From assembly GCA_000155435.1 (NCBI GenBank), contig DS990262.1:765908-829907 (forward strand): a stretch of 64,000 bases of DNA, in the 5' to 3' direction. The DNA comes from Clostridiales bacterium 1_7_47FAA. Lineage in GTDB: Bacteria > Bacillota > Clostridia > Lachnospirales > Lachnospiraceae. The position numbers and the translations under genes are program-made. Positions 35,846 through 44,133 of this stretch are shown here, in pieces. How positions within the stretch are numbered: the first letter of the stretch is position 1; each line of letters begins with the position of its first letter. The notes below the pieces were generated by a model. The model saw nothing but the letters and a program-made list of their open reading frames with translations, was not told the DNA's origin and made no database searches.

Positions 35846-35889
35846 AACAGGCGGTATCTGGATTGTTGAAAACAGGTGCCGCCTGTTTT
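35846..35889 (+). terminator. Terminator after the FCD regulator gene
   Basis: AACAGGCGGTATCTG (35846-35860) pairs with CAGGTGCCGCCTGTT (35873-35887) and is followed by TT. Confidence 0.75.
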
Positions 35890-36025
35890 ATGTAATTATT
35901 TGTATAAAACGTGTATTCCAATTTTACTAGCATATGATATAATGTAATATAATATTATATTAACACATAAAACATCATTGCATTTCCTTATGGGATTGAT
36001 AAGATGTCTTTGAAAGAGGTGGAAT

Positions 36026-36790
36026 ATGCTGAATGCAAATAGTGCGGTGCCCTTATACCAACAGGTGGCGGAAGACATTAAGAACAGGATAACCAGCGGG
36101 GAGTACAGCCCGGGACAGGCCCTGCCCAGTGAGTCCAGGCTTTGTGAGCAGTACAATGTAAGCAGGATTACCATCCGCAATGCAATTGCCGACCTGGTGG
36201 AGCAGGACCTTCTCATCACACACCACGGCAAGGGGACATTCGTGCAGACACCTAAGATTTCCTCAAGCCTGAATACATTTAAAGGGTTCACCGTGTTCTG
36301 TCATGAGAACAACATCAACGCGTACACCCATATGCTGGGCATGAAGCGGCAGAAGCCCAATACGGCCATCATGAAAAAGCTGGAGCTTACGCCTGAGGAT
36401 GACGTGGTATACCTGAAGCGCCTGCGCCATGTGAATGATAAGCCGGTCATGATTGAGCATGTAAGCCTTCCGTGCAGCCAGTTTGAATTCCTCCTGGATG
36501 TGGATATGGAGAACCAGTCCCTCTATGAGGTGATTGAGCGCCGTACAGGCATGCGGCTGGAAGATAACTGTTACACATCCATTACCCTGGAGACCAGTAT
36601 TGCAACGGAAGAAGAAAGCCAGCTGCTTAAATTTGATTCGCCCCAGTCTGTTTTTGTGCTGATGGAGACAGTCATTACCCATACAGGCATACCGGTCCAC
36701 TATACCAAGCAGATACTTTCAGGCAGGCATTTCAAGTTTTTCCTTTCCAATAAGGTAAACCAGCTGTCCATGAACTGGAATGAGGTTTAG
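36026..36790 (+). CDS. GntR-family (UTRA) regulator
   Basis: A 254-residue regulator with winged HTH (VAEDIKNRITSGEYSPGQAL, VSRITIRNAIADLVEQDLLI, HHGKGTFV) and a UTRA domain. GAAAGAGGTGG lies upstream. The 35936-35975 region before it holds AT-rich sequence like the operators of modules A and D. It is one of two consecutive GntR genes before the first PTS operon; why two are needed is unclear, but each may respond to a different ligand. Confidence 0.88.
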   Translation: MLNANSAVPLYQQVAEDIKNRITSGEYSPGQALPSESRLCEQYNVSRITIRNAIADLVEQDLLITHHGKGTFVQTPKISSSLNTFKGFTVFCHENNINAYTHMLGMKRQKPNTAIMKKLELTPEDDVVYLKRLRHVNDKPVMIEHVSLPCSQFEFLLDVDMENQSLYEVIERRTGMRLEDNCYTSITLETSIATEEESQLLKFDSPQSVFVLMETVITHTGIPVHYTKQILSGRHFKFFLSNKVNQLSMNWNEV

Positions 36791-36827
36791 GCTGTATCAA
36801 TACTTCTCTGATTTCTGCTGAAATATG

Positions 36828-36856
36828 TTGTAAAATGTATTATGATGTATTATAAT
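36828..36856 (+). promoter_or_regulatory. Promoter with operator-like repeat
   Basis: TTGTAA (36828-36833), 17 bp, TATAAT (36851-36856). The spacer contains AATGTATTATGATGTAT, two direct copies of a TGTATTAT-like motif, matching the operator family found at the other sugar promoters. This suggests autoregulation. Confidence 0.6.
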
Positions 36857-36890
36857 ATATTTACTACTAACAATAGAAATGGAGAGTGTG

Positions 36891-37610
36891 ATGGGGACAA
36901 GTAAAAATGTAAATCCGGACAGTATGACACCCATGTACAAGCAGATTATTGACATACTGGGCCGGAAGATTGAGGAGGGGGAATTAAGGCCCGGGGACAG
37001 GATCCCATCTGAGGCAGAGCTGATGCAGGCCTACCATGTGAGCCGCATCACGGTGCGCTCGGCCATCAATGAGCTGGAGGAGGACGGGATGGTGGTCCGC
37101 TCCAGGGGGAAGGGGACCTTTGTGGCTTCCAGGAAGGCCCTGTATTCCGTGGACGACCAGATCGGTTTTACCCATTCCTGTTTTCAGGAGGGCAAGGTGC
37201 CGAGGACAGAGGTATTAAGCGTGTCCTGGATTTATCCCACCAGGGCGGACGTGGAATTTTTCGGTATTGATGAAGATGAGACGATCCTGTGCACCAGGCG
37301 CCTGCGCTATGTGGATGATGTGCCTACCATGATTGAGGTAAACCACTACAACCGTATGTTCGGATTCCTGGAACGGGAGGATTTAAGCCAGTCGCTGTTT
37401 GAAATCCTCCAGAAACATAAAATCAGGCTGGGAGGGCATATACGTATCCTCGAGGTGTGTTACGCCAATTCCTCTGACGCAGGAATCCTGGGAGTGAAGC
37501 CCGGGGCGGCATTGCTGCTGTTTACGGATAAGCATGAAGATTCCGGGGGCAGCCCCCTTTACATATCCCGGCAGATGTACTGCACGGAGCGCCTTAAGTT
37601 TTATGTTTAA
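36891..37610 (+). CDS. GntR-family (UTRA) regulator of module C
   Basis: About 239 residues and related to the regulators at 14198 and 48543 (shared NPDSMTPMYKQI-like start, SRGKGTFVAS wing, and YPTRADVEFF). The ATG at 36891 has GGAGAG just upstream; an in-frame ATG at 36879 is also possible. A strong terminator and the PTS operon follow, so it is transcribed separately from the genes it probably controls. Confidence 0.87.
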   Translation: MGTSKNVNPDSMTPMYKQIIDILGRKIEEGELRPGDRIPSEAELMQAYHVSRITVRSAINELEEDGMVVRSRGKGTFVASRKALYSVDDQIGFTHSCFQEGKVPRTEVLSVSWIYPTRADVEFFGIDEDETILCTRRLRYVDDVPTMIEVNHYNRMFGFLEREDLSQSLFEILQKHKIRLGGHIRILEVCYANSSDAGILGVKPGAALLLFTDKHEDSGGSPLYISRQMYCTERLKFYV

Positions 37611-37667
37611 GCCCGTCGTATGGTTGGATATCAAGGAAGGGTATCGGGTAAGTGTATCAAGTAAGAG

Positions 37668-37709
37668 ATAGCATTTTGAACTGAATTTCAGTTTAAAATG
37701 CTATTTTTT
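37668..37709 (+). terminator. Terminator after the module C regulator gene
   Basis: A long near-perfect hairpin, ATAGCATTTTGAACTGAA (37668-37685) with TTTCAGTTTAAAATGCTAT (37686-37703, loop at the junction), followed by a T tract. Confidence 0.9.
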
Positions 37710-37712
37710 ATA

Positions 37713-37776
37713 TTGACAGGGAATATGACATGATGTATACTTGTGGTAACATAATGTTATATAATGTATTATAAAC
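37713..37776 (+). promoter_or_regulatory. Promoter and operator of the module C PTS operon
   Basis: TTGACA (37713-37718), 17 bp, TATACT (37736-37741), then CATAATGTTATATAATGTATTATAA at about 37749-37773 just after the transcription start, the position expected for a GntR repressor site. Confidence 0.7.
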
Positions 37777-37795
37777 AGAAGAGAGGAGTGGGAAT

Positions 37796-38215
37796 ATGGA
37801 GCAGTTCCTGTTGGCCAGTCATGGTTCCCTTGCGCGGGCCATGAAGGAGACAGCGGCATTTCTTTTAGGGGCAAATGAAAATGTCCATTGTCTCTGCGCC
37901 TATGTGGATGAAGCGTCCATGAACCTGGAGAAGATGGTGGGGGAGTGGGTGACGGGCAGGAAACCGGAAGAACACTGGACTGTCATTACAGATATCTTCG
38001 GAGGCAGTGTGAACAACGAATTCATGAAGTACACCGGGGATTGGAGGTTTAACCTGGTTGCAGGTATGAGCCTGCCTCTGGTCATTGCACTGCTTAACCA
38101 TCCGGACGCAGTTGATCCGGACACTATCCGGGCCGTGCTCGCCCAGGTCAGGTCATCCATTGTTTACTGCAACGATATGGTGGAAAATCAGGATTTGGAA
38201 GATGAAGATTTTTAA
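37796..38215 (+). CDS. PTS mannose-family EIIA component
   Basis: A 139-residue EIIA of the mannose/fructose/sorbose family. The phosphate-accepting His is His9 in LLASHGSLA, and TDIFGGSVNN is typical. It takes phosphate from HPr and passes it to EIIB. It is the first gene of a IIA-IIB-IIC-IID-SIS order, the same as the gfr operon for glucoselysine and fructoselysine in Salmonella. GAGAGGAG lies upstream. Confidence 0.9.
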   Translation: MEQFLLASHGSLARAMKETAAFLLGANENVHCLCAYVDEASMNLEKMVGEWVTGRKPEEHWTVITDIFGGSVNNEFMKYTGDWRFNLVAGMSLPLVIALLNHPDAVDPDTIRAVLAQVRSSIVYCNDMVENQDLEDEDF

Positions 38216-38226
38216 GGAGGAAGAGT

Positions 38227-38700
38227 ATGATTAAATTAGTCAGGGTGGATCACAGGCTGCTTCACGGACAGGTGGCAATGGCATGGACACAGTCCCTGGA
38301 TGTGGATTGCATGCTGATTGCCAATGATGCAATCATGAAAGACGATATCCGGAAGACCACGCTGAAGCTGGCAAAACCAAATGGGGTAAAGCTTGTGATG
38401 AAGAACATCGAGGACTCCATCACGGCACTGAACAGCGGGGTTACGGACAGATATAAGCTTTTTATCATAGTGGAAAGCATCGAAGATGCCCACCGCCTTG
38501 CCACATCCTGTAAAGATATAAGGGAAATCAACCTGGGCGGCTGCAAGCCCAGGGAGGAAGCGGTTAAGAAGCTTTATAAGACCATACCGGTATCGGCCGG
38601 GGATGAGGCGCTTTTAAAGGAGCTTATGGAGGCAGGAATCAGGGTTGGGATACGGCAGGTTCCAAGTGATGCAAGGATTGAAGTAAAGGAAATCATTTAG
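38227..38700 (+). CDS. PTS mannose-family EIIB component
   Basis: A 157-residue EIIB. The active His13 lies in RVDHRLLHGQVAMAW; the LHGQV element is near-invariant in the family. It phosphorylates the sugar at position 6 as it enters through IIC and IID. AAGGAGG is upstream, with 11 nt between it and the EIIA gene. Confidence 0.92.
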   Translation: MIKLVRVDHRLLHGQVAMAWTQSLDVDCMLIANDAIMKDDIRKTTLKLAKPNGVKLVMKNIEDSITALNSGVTDRYKLFIIVESIEDAHRLATSCKDIREINLGGCKPREEAVKKLYKTIPVSAGDEALLKELMEAGIRVGIRQVPSDARIEVKEII

Positions 38701-38710
38701 GAGGAGAATT

Positions 38711-39481
38711 ATGTTAGCGCAGGCAATTTTAATCGGATTCATAGCAATGTTTGTAACATTCGAATGGATGCTGGGTACCAACCTGGGGTCACGTCCCATT
38801 ATAACCGGCGTGCTGGTAGGCCTTGTGATGGGGGATCTGAAGACAGGAATCATCCTTGGCGCAACCCTTGAGATGGTCTTTATCGGTTCCATCACCCTTG
38901 GGGCCGCTGTCCCGCCGGACGTCATCACAGGAGGAATCCTGGGGGCTGCATTTGCCATCTCAACCGGTAAAGGCGCGGATGTGGCCCTGGCCCTGGCATT
39001 TCCTATCGCGACCCTGTATCTTGTGGTGGATAACCTGCTTACCCTTGTGCTGCTTCCCGTGTTTGTCCATAAGGCTGACAAGTATGTGGAAAGAGGTGAA
39101 TTCAGGAAGATGGAAATGATGCATATCCTGGGCGGCTTTGTGGTCAAGAGCCTTCCACGGGGAATCATATGCGCCGCTGCGTTTTACCTTGGCACGCCGG
39201 TGATGAACCGGGTTTTGGAGTCCATCCCTGAATTTGTCCAGAACGGCCTTGTGGCGGCAGCCGGATTCATTCCCGCCCTTGGTATTGCCCTGCTGACACG
39301 TATGATACTTACGAAGAAAACCGTTGTGTTCTTTGTGCTGGGCTTTACGGTCAGCGCATATTTACGGATTCCCATGCTTGGGATTGCCCTGCTTGCAAGT
39401 GTGCTTGCAGTGATACTGGTAGAGCTGCAGAGCAGCCAGACCGTTGTAAAACAGGAGGTAATGGAAGATGAGGACTTCTAA
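38711..39481 (+). CDS. PTS mannose-family EIIC component
   Basis: A 256-residue membrane channel component with many hydrophobic segments. GTNLGSRPIITGVLVGLVMGD and GAAVPPDVITGGILGAAFA are family hallmarks. It pairs with EIID to form the translocation path. Its end overlaps the EIID start by 14 bp. Confidence 0.92.
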   Translation: MLAQAILIGFIAMFVTFEWMLGTNLGSRPIITGVLVGLVMGDLKTGIILGATLEMVFIGSITLGAAVPPDVITGGILGAAFAISTGKGADVALALAFPIATLYLVVDNLLTLVLLPVFVHKADKYVERGEFRKMEMMHILGGFVVKSLPRGIICAAAFYLGTPVMNRVLESIPEFVQNGLVAAAGFIPALGIALLTRMILTKKTVVFFVLGFTVSAYLRIPMLGIALLASVLAVILVELQSSQTVVKQEVMEDEDF

Positions 39482-40286
39482 TAACCAGATTACGAAAAAG
39501 GACCTGATGTCCATCTACATACGTTCGCTTTCCCTTGAGTATTCCTGGAACTATGAACGCCAGCAGCATATGGGGTACTGCTTCGCCATGCTCCCTGCAA
39601 TCAGGCGGATATATGAGAAAAAGGAAGCCCAGATCGAGGCGGCCAGACGCCATATGGAATTTTTCAATACAACCCCCTATGTGTCCACCGCCATCATGGG
39701 GATATCCACTGCCATGGAGGAGAGCAATGCGGATAATACTGACTTTGACACCTCTTCCATCAACAGCGTAAAGGTTGCGCTGATGGGGCCTCTTGCAGGA
39801 ATCGGGGATTCCATGTTCTGGGGAACCCTCAGGGTAATCGCAACCGGGATCGGTACTTCCCTGGCGCTGAACGGGAACATACTTGGACCCATCCTGTTCT
39901 GGCTGATTTATAACATACCGGCGTACCTGGTGCGCTACTGGTGCCTGAAGTTCGGATACGGCTTTGGGACCAGTTTCCTGAACCGGATTGAAGAATCCGG
40001 CCTGATGCCCAAGCTGACCTACGGGGCTGCCGTCATCGGCCTTATGGTCATCGGCGCAATGATTCCCAACATGATTAACATACAGATAGCCGGAAGCCTG
40101 GGGACAGGGGAATCTGCAACGGCCGTACAGGCCATCCTGGACGGCATCATGCCAAGCCTGCTTCCGCTCCTGATGACACTGGGTGTGTACGGGCTTCTGC
40201 AGAAAAAGGTCAAGGTTTCATGGGTGCTTGTAATCCTTACATCCCTTGGTATCATCGGTGCGTTATTTGGCATGTTTGTGGTGTAA
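39468..40286 (+). CDS. PTS mannose-family EIID component
   Basis: A 272-residue membrane protein. An N-terminal soluble helix region (SLEYSWNYERQQHMGYCFAM) is followed by GPLAGIGDSMFWGTLRVI, the family signature, and several hydrophobic segments near the end. AGGAGG lies within the end of the EIIC gene. With IIC it moves the substrate. Confidence 0.92.
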   Translation: MRTSNNQITKKDLMSIYIRSLSLEYSWNYERQQHMGYCFAMLPAIRRIYEKKEAQIEAARRHMEFFNTTPYVSTAIMGISTAMEESNADNTDFDTSSINSVKVALMGPLAGIGDSMFWGTLRVIATGIGTSLALNGNILGPILFWLIYNIPAYLVRYWCLKFGYGFGTSFLNRIEESGLMPKLTYGAAVIGLMVIGAMIPNMINIQIAGSLGTGESATAVQAILDGIMPSLLPLLMTLGVYGLLQKKVKVSWVLVILTSLGIIGALFGMFVV

Positions 40287-40329
40287 ATCAGGACTGGGAA
40301 TGATTTAAGATATAGGAGGAGAATGAAAA

Positions 40330-41328
40330 ATGGTAAAGTTTGACGAACAGGCAATACTGGAAAATGGAGCTTACATCTATGCCATGAGGCAGGAGATTGA
40401 GGCAATTGCGGATACTGTGTGCGGTAAGGGATTTGACAATATCCTGTTTACCGCATCCGGCGGTTCCCTTGCGATGATGCAGCCGTTTGATTATATGATT
40501 TCCGCCACCTCCGGGCTGAATGTACAGTCCCAGGTGTCGGCGGAGCTGCTTACAACCGGCAACAGCCATCTGACGGACAGGACCATTGTGTTCATGGCAT
40601 CCAAGTCAGGTGATACCAGGGAAACCGTGGAGGCGGCCAGGTATGTGAAGGAAAAAGGTGCCACAGTCATATCCGTCCTTGGAGTGGAAGGCTCCCCTCT
40701 GGGAGGACTTTCTGACCACACGGTCATCTATAAGGACGGCCGTCCGCAGGAATACGTGTTATATATGCTGGTTGGCAGGATATTGTACAACATGGGCTAT
40801 TTTGACGATTATGTCCAGTTTGCAGATGAACTTAAGAACCTGCCGGCAGCCCTTGTGTCCGTGGGAAAGGAAAGTGATGGAAAGGCCAGGGAGTATGCCA
40901 TGAAATACAAGGATGACCCGTATCAGATATGGATCGGATCCGGCAACCTGTGGGGGCCTACCTATTCCTTTGCCATGTGCGTGCTGGAGGAATCCCAGTG
41001 GCTCCGCACAAAGTCTGTCACTTCCCCTGAATTTTTCCATGGGACCATCGAACTTGTGGAAAAAGGTGTGTGCGTTGCCCTTAACATGACAGAGGGCCAG
41101 ACCAGGGTGCTGGATGAGCGCGTTAAGAACTTTGTCCAGGAGCATACCGATGACTTTACCGTGTTTGACACGGCGGATTACCAGCTTCCCGGAATCAGCC
41201 GGAAGTTCAGATGGCTCCTCTCACCAGTGGTAATCAACGCTGTCCTGTCCAGGGTAAGTAAGAATTTTGAGGAAATCAGGAACCACTCCCTGGATATCCG
41301 GCGATATTACAGGAAGCTTGAGTATTAA
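40330..41328 (+). CDS. FrlB/GfrF-like SIS-domain deglycase
   Basis: A 332-residue double-SIS protein. The loops are LFTASGGSLAMM and VFMASKSGDTRE, and the catalytic-region pattern is EFFHGTIELVEKG. It ends RRYYRKLEY, like the other FrlB-type proteins here, but is clearly divergent from the pair at 22450 and 49488. Coupled to a mannose-family PTS, it is the likely enzyme that splits the incoming 6-phosphate, as GfrF does for fructoselysine 6-phosphate in Salmonella. AGGAGG precedes the ATG. Confidence 0.85.
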   Translation: MVKFDEQAILENGAYIYAMRQEIEAIADTVCGKGFDNILFTASGGSLAMMQPFDYMISATSGLNVQSQVSAELLTTGNSHLTDRTIVFMASKSGDTRETVEAARYVKEKGATVISVLGVEGSPLGGLSDHTVIYKDGRPQEYVLYMLVGRILYNMGYFDDYVQFADELKNLPAALVSVGKESDGKAREYAMKYKDDPYQIWIGSGNLWGPTYSFAMCVLEESQWLRTKSVTSPEFFHGTIELVEKGVCVALNMTEGQTRVLDERVKNFVQEHTDDFTVFDTADYQLPGISRKFRWLLSPVVINAVLSRVSKNFEEIRNHSLDIRRYYRKLEY

Positions 41329-41346
41329 AGATTGGACAGGAGTGGG

Positions 41347-42213
41347 ATGACAGACATGAAGATAGCTGGTATAGGTGACAATGTAATAGACCGGTATATG
41401 AACATGGGCGTCATGTTTCCGGGCGGGAACGCGGTGAACGTGGCTGCCCACGCAAGCAGGCTGGGGGCCGTGGCGGCCTATGTGGGAAGCATCGGGGCTG
41501 ACCGGGAAGGCCGTATCATACGGGATGCCCTTACGGCCCTTAATGTGGACCTGTCCCAGTGCATATTCCATGAGGACAGCACCACTAAGAAGTGCGATGT
41601 GAACGTGTATGACGGGGAACGGGACTACATCGGGGCGGACGAAGGGAAGAACTGGGCCCATACCACACGGATAAGGGATTGTGATGTGGATTATCTGAGG
41701 GATTTTGATGTGGTGCACACCAGCTGCAATGCCAAGCTTCATGAGGATGTCCATAAACTTCAGGACCTGCAGGCCATGGTCACATTCGATTTTTCCGTAA
41801 AGGATAAGTACCGCACCCATGAATTCCTGGAACTGACCTGCCCCTACCTGGAACTGGGGCAGTTCTCCTGTGAACATATGGAGACAGAGGCAATCCGGGA
41901 ACTGATGAGGAAGGTATATGGCCAGGGCTGCAGGAACGTGGTGGCCACCATGGGGGGGCGGGGACAGCTGTTCTACAACGGAAAGGAATTTGTGGAAGGA
42001 AAAGCCCGGTATGTCAAGGCCCTGGACACCATGGGGGCGGGAGATTCCTTTATTGCGGCCGTGATTGTATCCCTTCTGAAACAGGGATGGAAGAAAGGGA
42101 TTACATTGACAGGGGACGCAATCCGTCAGGCGCTTCAGGACGGTGCTTCTTATTCAGCGGAAAACTGCCTTTGCGAGGGCGGTTTTGGATTCAGGAACCG
42201 GATTGAGGGGTGA
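41347..42213 (+). CDS. FrlD-like PfkB-family kinase
   Basis: About 288 residues. It begins KIAGIGDNVIDRYMNMGVMFPGGNAVNVA, matching the layout of fructoselysine 6-kinase FrlD (ATIGDNCVD, then SGGNAVNVA). The C-terminal catalytic motif is DTMGAGDSFIAAV. Phosphorylation is already done by the PTS, so a kinase here is surplus unless it handles a compound arriving unphosphorylated. ATG at 41347 has AGGAG upstream; 41356 is an alternative. It overlaps the following HAD unit closely. Confidence 0.85.
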   Translation: MTDMKIAGIGDNVIDRYMNMGVMFPGGNAVNVAAHASRLGAVAAYVGSIGADREGRIIRDALTALNVDLSQCIFHEDSTTKKCDVNVYDGERDYIGADEGKNWAHTTRIRDCDVDYLRDFDVVHTSCNAKLHEDVHKLQDLQAMVTFDFSVKDKYRTHEFLELTCPYLELGQFSCEHMETEAIRELMRKVYGQGCRNVVATMGGRGQLFYNGKEFVEGKARYVKALDTMGAGDSFIAAVIVSLLKQGWKKGITLTGDAIRQALQDGASYSAENCLCEGGFGFRNRIEG

Positions 42214-42218
42214 CAGGG

Positions 42219-42860
42219 ATGAAGTGGGTTATATTTGATTTGGACGGGACTTTGAGCAGGACGGACATTTTCATCGTGCCATCCATCCGGGCGGCCATGG
42301 AGGAAGCGGGGCTGAGGGAGTGGACGGAAGAGGAAATCCGCATGACCATAGGGGAGCGGGCCGAGGAGACGAACCTGAAGCTGTTCGGCCAGGAGAGGTG
42401 CGCCCGGGCAGATGGGTTCTGGAAATTAGTTGAGCATTATCAGGAAAATGTATACAAGAATATGGAAACCGTGTACGACGGTGTCCAGGAGATGCTTGAC
42501 AGCCTGCATCACAGGGGATACCGGACAGCGGTCTGTTCCAACGCGGACCGGGATTATATTGAAATGATGTTAGGCAGGCTGGGGATACGGGATAAGATAG
42601 ATAAAATCCGGCCCGTGATACCCGGAAAGGATAAGGCGTGTTCCCTGGCAGCCCTTCTGGATGAGATAAAGCCTGAGGCCGCGGTCATGGCAGGGGACCG
42701 TATCTACGACGTGGCAGCGGCAAAGGCCAACCGGATTCCCTCCATTGCATGCCTTTACGGCTGCGGGACAAGGGAAGAACTCAAGGAGGCCAGCTGCTTT
42801 GCCCAATCCCCGGCAGAGGTTGGCAGGCTGGCGGACGCCCTGCTAGGGAAAAAAGAATAG
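42219..42860 (+). CDS. HAD-IA phosphatase (phosphoglycolate phosphatase-like)
   Basis: A 213-residue HAD hydrolase: motif I VIFDLDGTLSRTD, motif II VCSNADRDY, the Lys IPGKDKACSL, and motif IV MAGDRIYDVAAAKAN. It probably acts on a small phosphosugar. ATG at 42219 is favoured, with GAGGGG upstream, over GTG at 42210. It ends the module C operon; both PTS modules in this window end with a HAD-IA gene after the SIS gene. Confidence 0.86.
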   Translation: MKWVIFDLDGTLSRTDIFIVPSIRAAMEEAGLREWTEEEIRMTIGERAEETNLKLFGQERCARADGFWKLVEHYQENVYKNMETVYDGVQEMLDSLHHRGYRTAVCSNADRDYIEMMLGRLGIRDKIDKIRPVIPGKDKACSLAALLDEIKPEAAVMAGDRIYDVAAAKANRIPSIACLYGCGTREELKEASCFAQSPAEVGRLADALLGKKE

Positions 42861-42869
42861 GGACAGATG

Positions 42870-42902
42870 AAAAGGATATCCCGGACGGGGATGTCCTTTT
42901 TT
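42870..42902 (+). terminator. Terminator of module C
   Basis: AAAGGATATCCC and GGGGATGTCCTTT pair around a short loop, followed by TTTT. Confidence 0.8.
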
Positions 42903-42953
42903 GATGGCCGCGATGCGCAGGGAAATGACGCCATGTGCCGGGGAAAACCGTCA

Positions 42954-43025
42954 AATGCCGGAAATTGCCGGGAAGTGCCAGGATATGCCGGAAACCATAC
43001 CGCATCCCCGGCAATTCCCGGCATT
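42954..43025. repeat. Inverted repeat rich in TGCCGG motifs
   Basis: AATGCCGGAAATTGCCGGG (42954-42972) is complementary, with one mismatch, to 43007-43025. The region around it (42930-43030) repeats TGCCGG/CCGGCA several times. It lies after the module C terminator and before the module D promoter. No T tract follows, so a simple terminator is unlikely. Confidence 0.6.
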
Positions 43026-43082
43026 TATGCCAGTTTCCTGTGGACAATCATAATTTTTATCAACAAAATACATAAAAAGGTA

Positions 43083-43145
43083 TTTACAAAAGACAGGCGG
43101 TGTGATACTATAACGTCATAATACATTATGTATCGATATAATGAT
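43083..43145 (+). promoter_or_regulatory. Promoter and operator of module D
   Basis: TTTACA (43083-43088), 17 bp, TACTAT (43106-43111), followed by TCATAATACATTATGTATC (about 43116-43134), an operator-like palindrome of the same AT-rich family as in modules A and C. Confidence 0.65.
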
Positions 43146-43174
43146 AAATGAAACAACTAAAGGAGAGGTGAAGT

Positions 43175-44077
43175 ATGCTTAGACTCATAGGGGTAGGAGA
43201 CAACGTGGTAGACTGCAACTACACCACAGGCATCATGTACCCGGGAGGAAACAGCCTGAATTTTTCAGTCTACGGCCGCCAGCTTGGGCATGAAACCGCG
43301 TATGCAGGGGTTTTGGGCACGGACATCCAGGCAGACATGGTGGTCCATGCGCTGGAGGATAAAGGGGTGGATATCTCCCGCTGCGTCAGGGTGCAGGGAG
43401 AGACCGGAATCTGCGGTATCCGGCTGAAGGACGGGGACCGCACCATTACAGATGAGAATGACGCTGGCGTGGTGAAGTCCCATCCGCTTCAGATTACAGA
43501 AGGACTGCTGGAATACATCAAGACCTTTGATGTGGTCCATTCCAGCTGTTTCAGCCACATTGAGGACCAGCTCATAAAAATCAGGGAGACAGGGGTCCCG
43601 CTTCTGTATGACTTCTCAGATGTGTGGGAGGAGGATGACCTGGCTGCGGTGTGTCCGGATATAACCATTGCATTCTTTTCCGGCAAGGAATTAGGGGAAG
43701 GGAAGCTAAAGGAGCTGCTGTACCGGTGCGTGCATGGGTACGGGTGCAGGCTGGCGGTGACCACCATTGGGAGCAGGGGAGCCATCGTGTATAACGGAAG
43801 GAAATACTACAGGAAGATGCCTTATAATTTTGAAGCGCCGGTGGTGGACACCACAGGGGCGGGGGATTCCTGGATAACGGCCTTCATTGCCTCCTACATA
43901 GAGAATGACAGGCGTATGTCCAGGCTGCATGAGGAACAGCTGCCTGACTTCACGAGGCAGGCGGACAGGGAGGATTACGAGGACCAGCTGATTGAATTCA
44001 GCATGTGCGCCGGCAATCTTCTGGCCAGGCATAACTGCCTGGTGGAAGGGTCCTTCGGATACGGGGCGGCATTTTAA
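43175..44077 (+). CDS. FrlD-like PfkB-family kinase
   Basis: A 300-residue kinase. LRLIGVGDNVVDCNYTTGIM followed by YPGGNSLNFSVY matches the FrlD arrangement, with DFVV-type mid-strand DVVHSSCFSHIED, LLYDFSDVWEED and the catalytic DTTGAGDSWITAF. FrlD phosphorylates fructoselysine at O6. AAGGAGAGG lies upstream. It leads an operon with a ribose-type ABC transporter and a FrlC-like epimerase, and the ABC route needs a kinase, so its role is well supported by context. Confidence 0.88.
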   Translation: MLRLIGVGDNVVDCNYTTGIMYPGGNSLNFSVYGRQLGHETAYAGVLGTDIQADMVVHALEDKGVDISRCVRVQGETGICGIRLKDGDRTITDENDAGVVKSHPLQITEGLLEYIKTFDVVHSSCFSHIEDQLIKIRETGVPLLYDFSDVWEEDDLAAVCPDITIAFFSGKELGEGKLKELLYRCVHGYGCRLAVTTIGSRGAIVYNGRKYYRKMPYNFEAPVVDTTGAGDSWITAFIASYIENDRRMSRLHEEQLPDFTRQADREDYEDQLIEFSMCAGNLLARHNCLVEGSFGYGAAF

Positions 44078-44133
44078 CCGTTTGATTTGGGAAAGGAGGC
44101 AGGACCTGCAGTCTGGGACCGCAGGGAAAGCAT

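Noticed and set aside
42867..43121. An 84-codon open frame after module C
   Set aside because: It runs through a terminator, a TGCCGG-rich hairpin and a promoter, has no ribosome binding site and an unlikely composition.
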